A stretch of DNA of 64,000 bases from Archilochus colubris (lineage: Eukaryota; Chordata; Aves; Apodiformes; Trochilidae): NCBI GenBank assembly GCA_023079485.1, contig CM041090.1, positions 1,178,001-1,242,000 of the forward strand. Direction: 5' to 3'. Every line of letters begins with the position of its first letter. The stretch's first letter is position 1. Under the pieces are notes generated by a model, which saw nothing but the letters and a program-made list of their open reading frames with translations, was not told the DNA's origin and searched no databases. The position numbers were made by a program, and so were the translations under genes. Below are positions 63,079 to 64,000 of this stretch, piece by piece.

Positions 63079-64000
63079 TTGTTACTGGTAAAGAACAAGG
63101 TGTCAGAATCAAGCATTTGCCTACCTGTGACACGTGCTGGGGTTTTCTGCTTTTTGTTTGTTTTTTTGTTTTTCGCAATTGATTCTGAGGAGACTGTATT
63201 GCTGTAACTTGGTGAGAAGGCTTGCTACTTGAGTTTGGGTAAAGACCTAGTGCAAGACTGGCACAAGCTTTCTGTCTTTTGGTGAGTTTTTCCTTTGGAA
63301 TATTTGTTCTTACTTGATAGCACTTCATCCCTTTGCATCCCTGTCCTGTAAAAAAGTGTTAGTATAGGACTGAGACCATTTTGTTTAAGCTTTGCTCTTT
63401 GATGTCACACATGCTCTGGGGGCTGACATGACTGATTTGTTCTCATTCCTTCCTGCTGGTATCTAGCCCGGGTCCCTTTCCTCCATCTCTCTGAAGCTAC
63501 GAAGCAGTAACCTTTCTGGGAATGGGACATATCTGATTAACAAAAGTGGATGTGCAGGAGGCTTTGCAGCCTTCTAGTCTGGGTGTCCCCATATCACAAG
63601 TTACCTTCTCCTGGTGTTGGGATTCACAGATGTTTGCCAGTTGCCTTCTCATGTGCTAAATGAGTCTGTACTGTACATGAGATGCATGAGCCCAGCTGGA
63701 AAGGCTCACGCTGCATTTAAAGCTTTATCTGCACAGGACAGCATGGTCCCATTGGATCTGTGCCCCAGCTTGGAAATCCTAAGGCTGACTGTGATGGTAA
63801 ATCATTTCCTAAGCTCCAGGAGGTTCATACAGGCAAGGAAGTTCTCTTCCTTAAAGAGAAGCAAAGAGTGGATGATGTCTCTCCTACATATACACAGAGC
63901 ACAACATCCATAAGCACACCTTCAGTGTTTCCTTTTCCCCTCAACACTTATTTCTTCTGTAGGGAGAGGTGTGCAGTAAAGAAGTGGTAGTGGCCCATTT
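63079..64000. other. Unannotated non-coding DNA
   Basis: Unique sequence with a G-interrupted T tract at 63149-63174. The frames at 63614-63913 and 63760-63990 overlap and carry no domain. Confidence 0.5.

Noticed and set aside
1..64000. tRNA, snRNA, 5S or endogenous retrovirus LTRs
   Set aside because: No B-box-like GGTTCGA context with a cloverleaf, no U6/U1-like starts, and no paired LTRs or primer-binding sites were found by reading; short diverged ones could be missed.

Overview
The window looks like a gene-poor stretch of a bird nuclear genome, either intergenic or deep inside a large intron. The dominant recognisable repeat is CR1, the typical avian LINE. Most copies are 5'-truncated and end in the 8-bp tail unit ATTCTATG. 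CpG is sparse, interspersed-repeat density is low, and there are no Alu- or L1-like elements. The CR1 copies at 44.3, 52.0 and 56.4 kb resemble a subfamily I associate with songbirds, so a passerine is plausible but unproven.

I found no protein-coding gene, tRNA, rRNA or snRNA that I can support. Open frames of 60-190 codons on both strands look like chance openings, antisense of CR1, or translations of simple repeats. The two longest (about 400 codons, one per strand) are artefacts of a 10-bp tandem array.

Layout. At 1-16.7 kb there is unique AT-rich DNA with a weak MIR-like fragment (about 2.86 kb), A/C-rich tracts (4.2 and 8.7 kb), and a 16-bp minisatellite at 10.42 kb that repeats a perfect octamer motif four times. 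At 16.76-17.09 kb lies an old minus-strand CR1. At 17-31 kb there is mostly unique DNA with poly-T, poly-G and G/T tracts. At 30.95-31.66 kb there is a decayed CR1-type endonuclease region, which is unusual because most CR1 copies keep only their 3' end. At 36.8-37.4 kb there is a short CR1 tail fragment and a 33-bp tandem duplication. At 39.06-40.13 kb there is a 1.07-kb minisatellite with two sharply separated variant blocks, the second being 493 bp of uninterrupted pyrimidine. At 44-57 kb there are three copies of one CR1 subfamily, one ending in a perfect foldback, plus older CR1 pieces. At 62.6-63.1 kb there is a clear CR1-into-CR1 nested insertion.

No genes can be shown to work together here. 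The more interesting leads are the octamer array, the two-block pyrimidine array, the foldback at a CR1 5' end, the isolated endonuclease remnant, and three short intervals flanked by good splice signals that could be exons of a transcript crossing the window.
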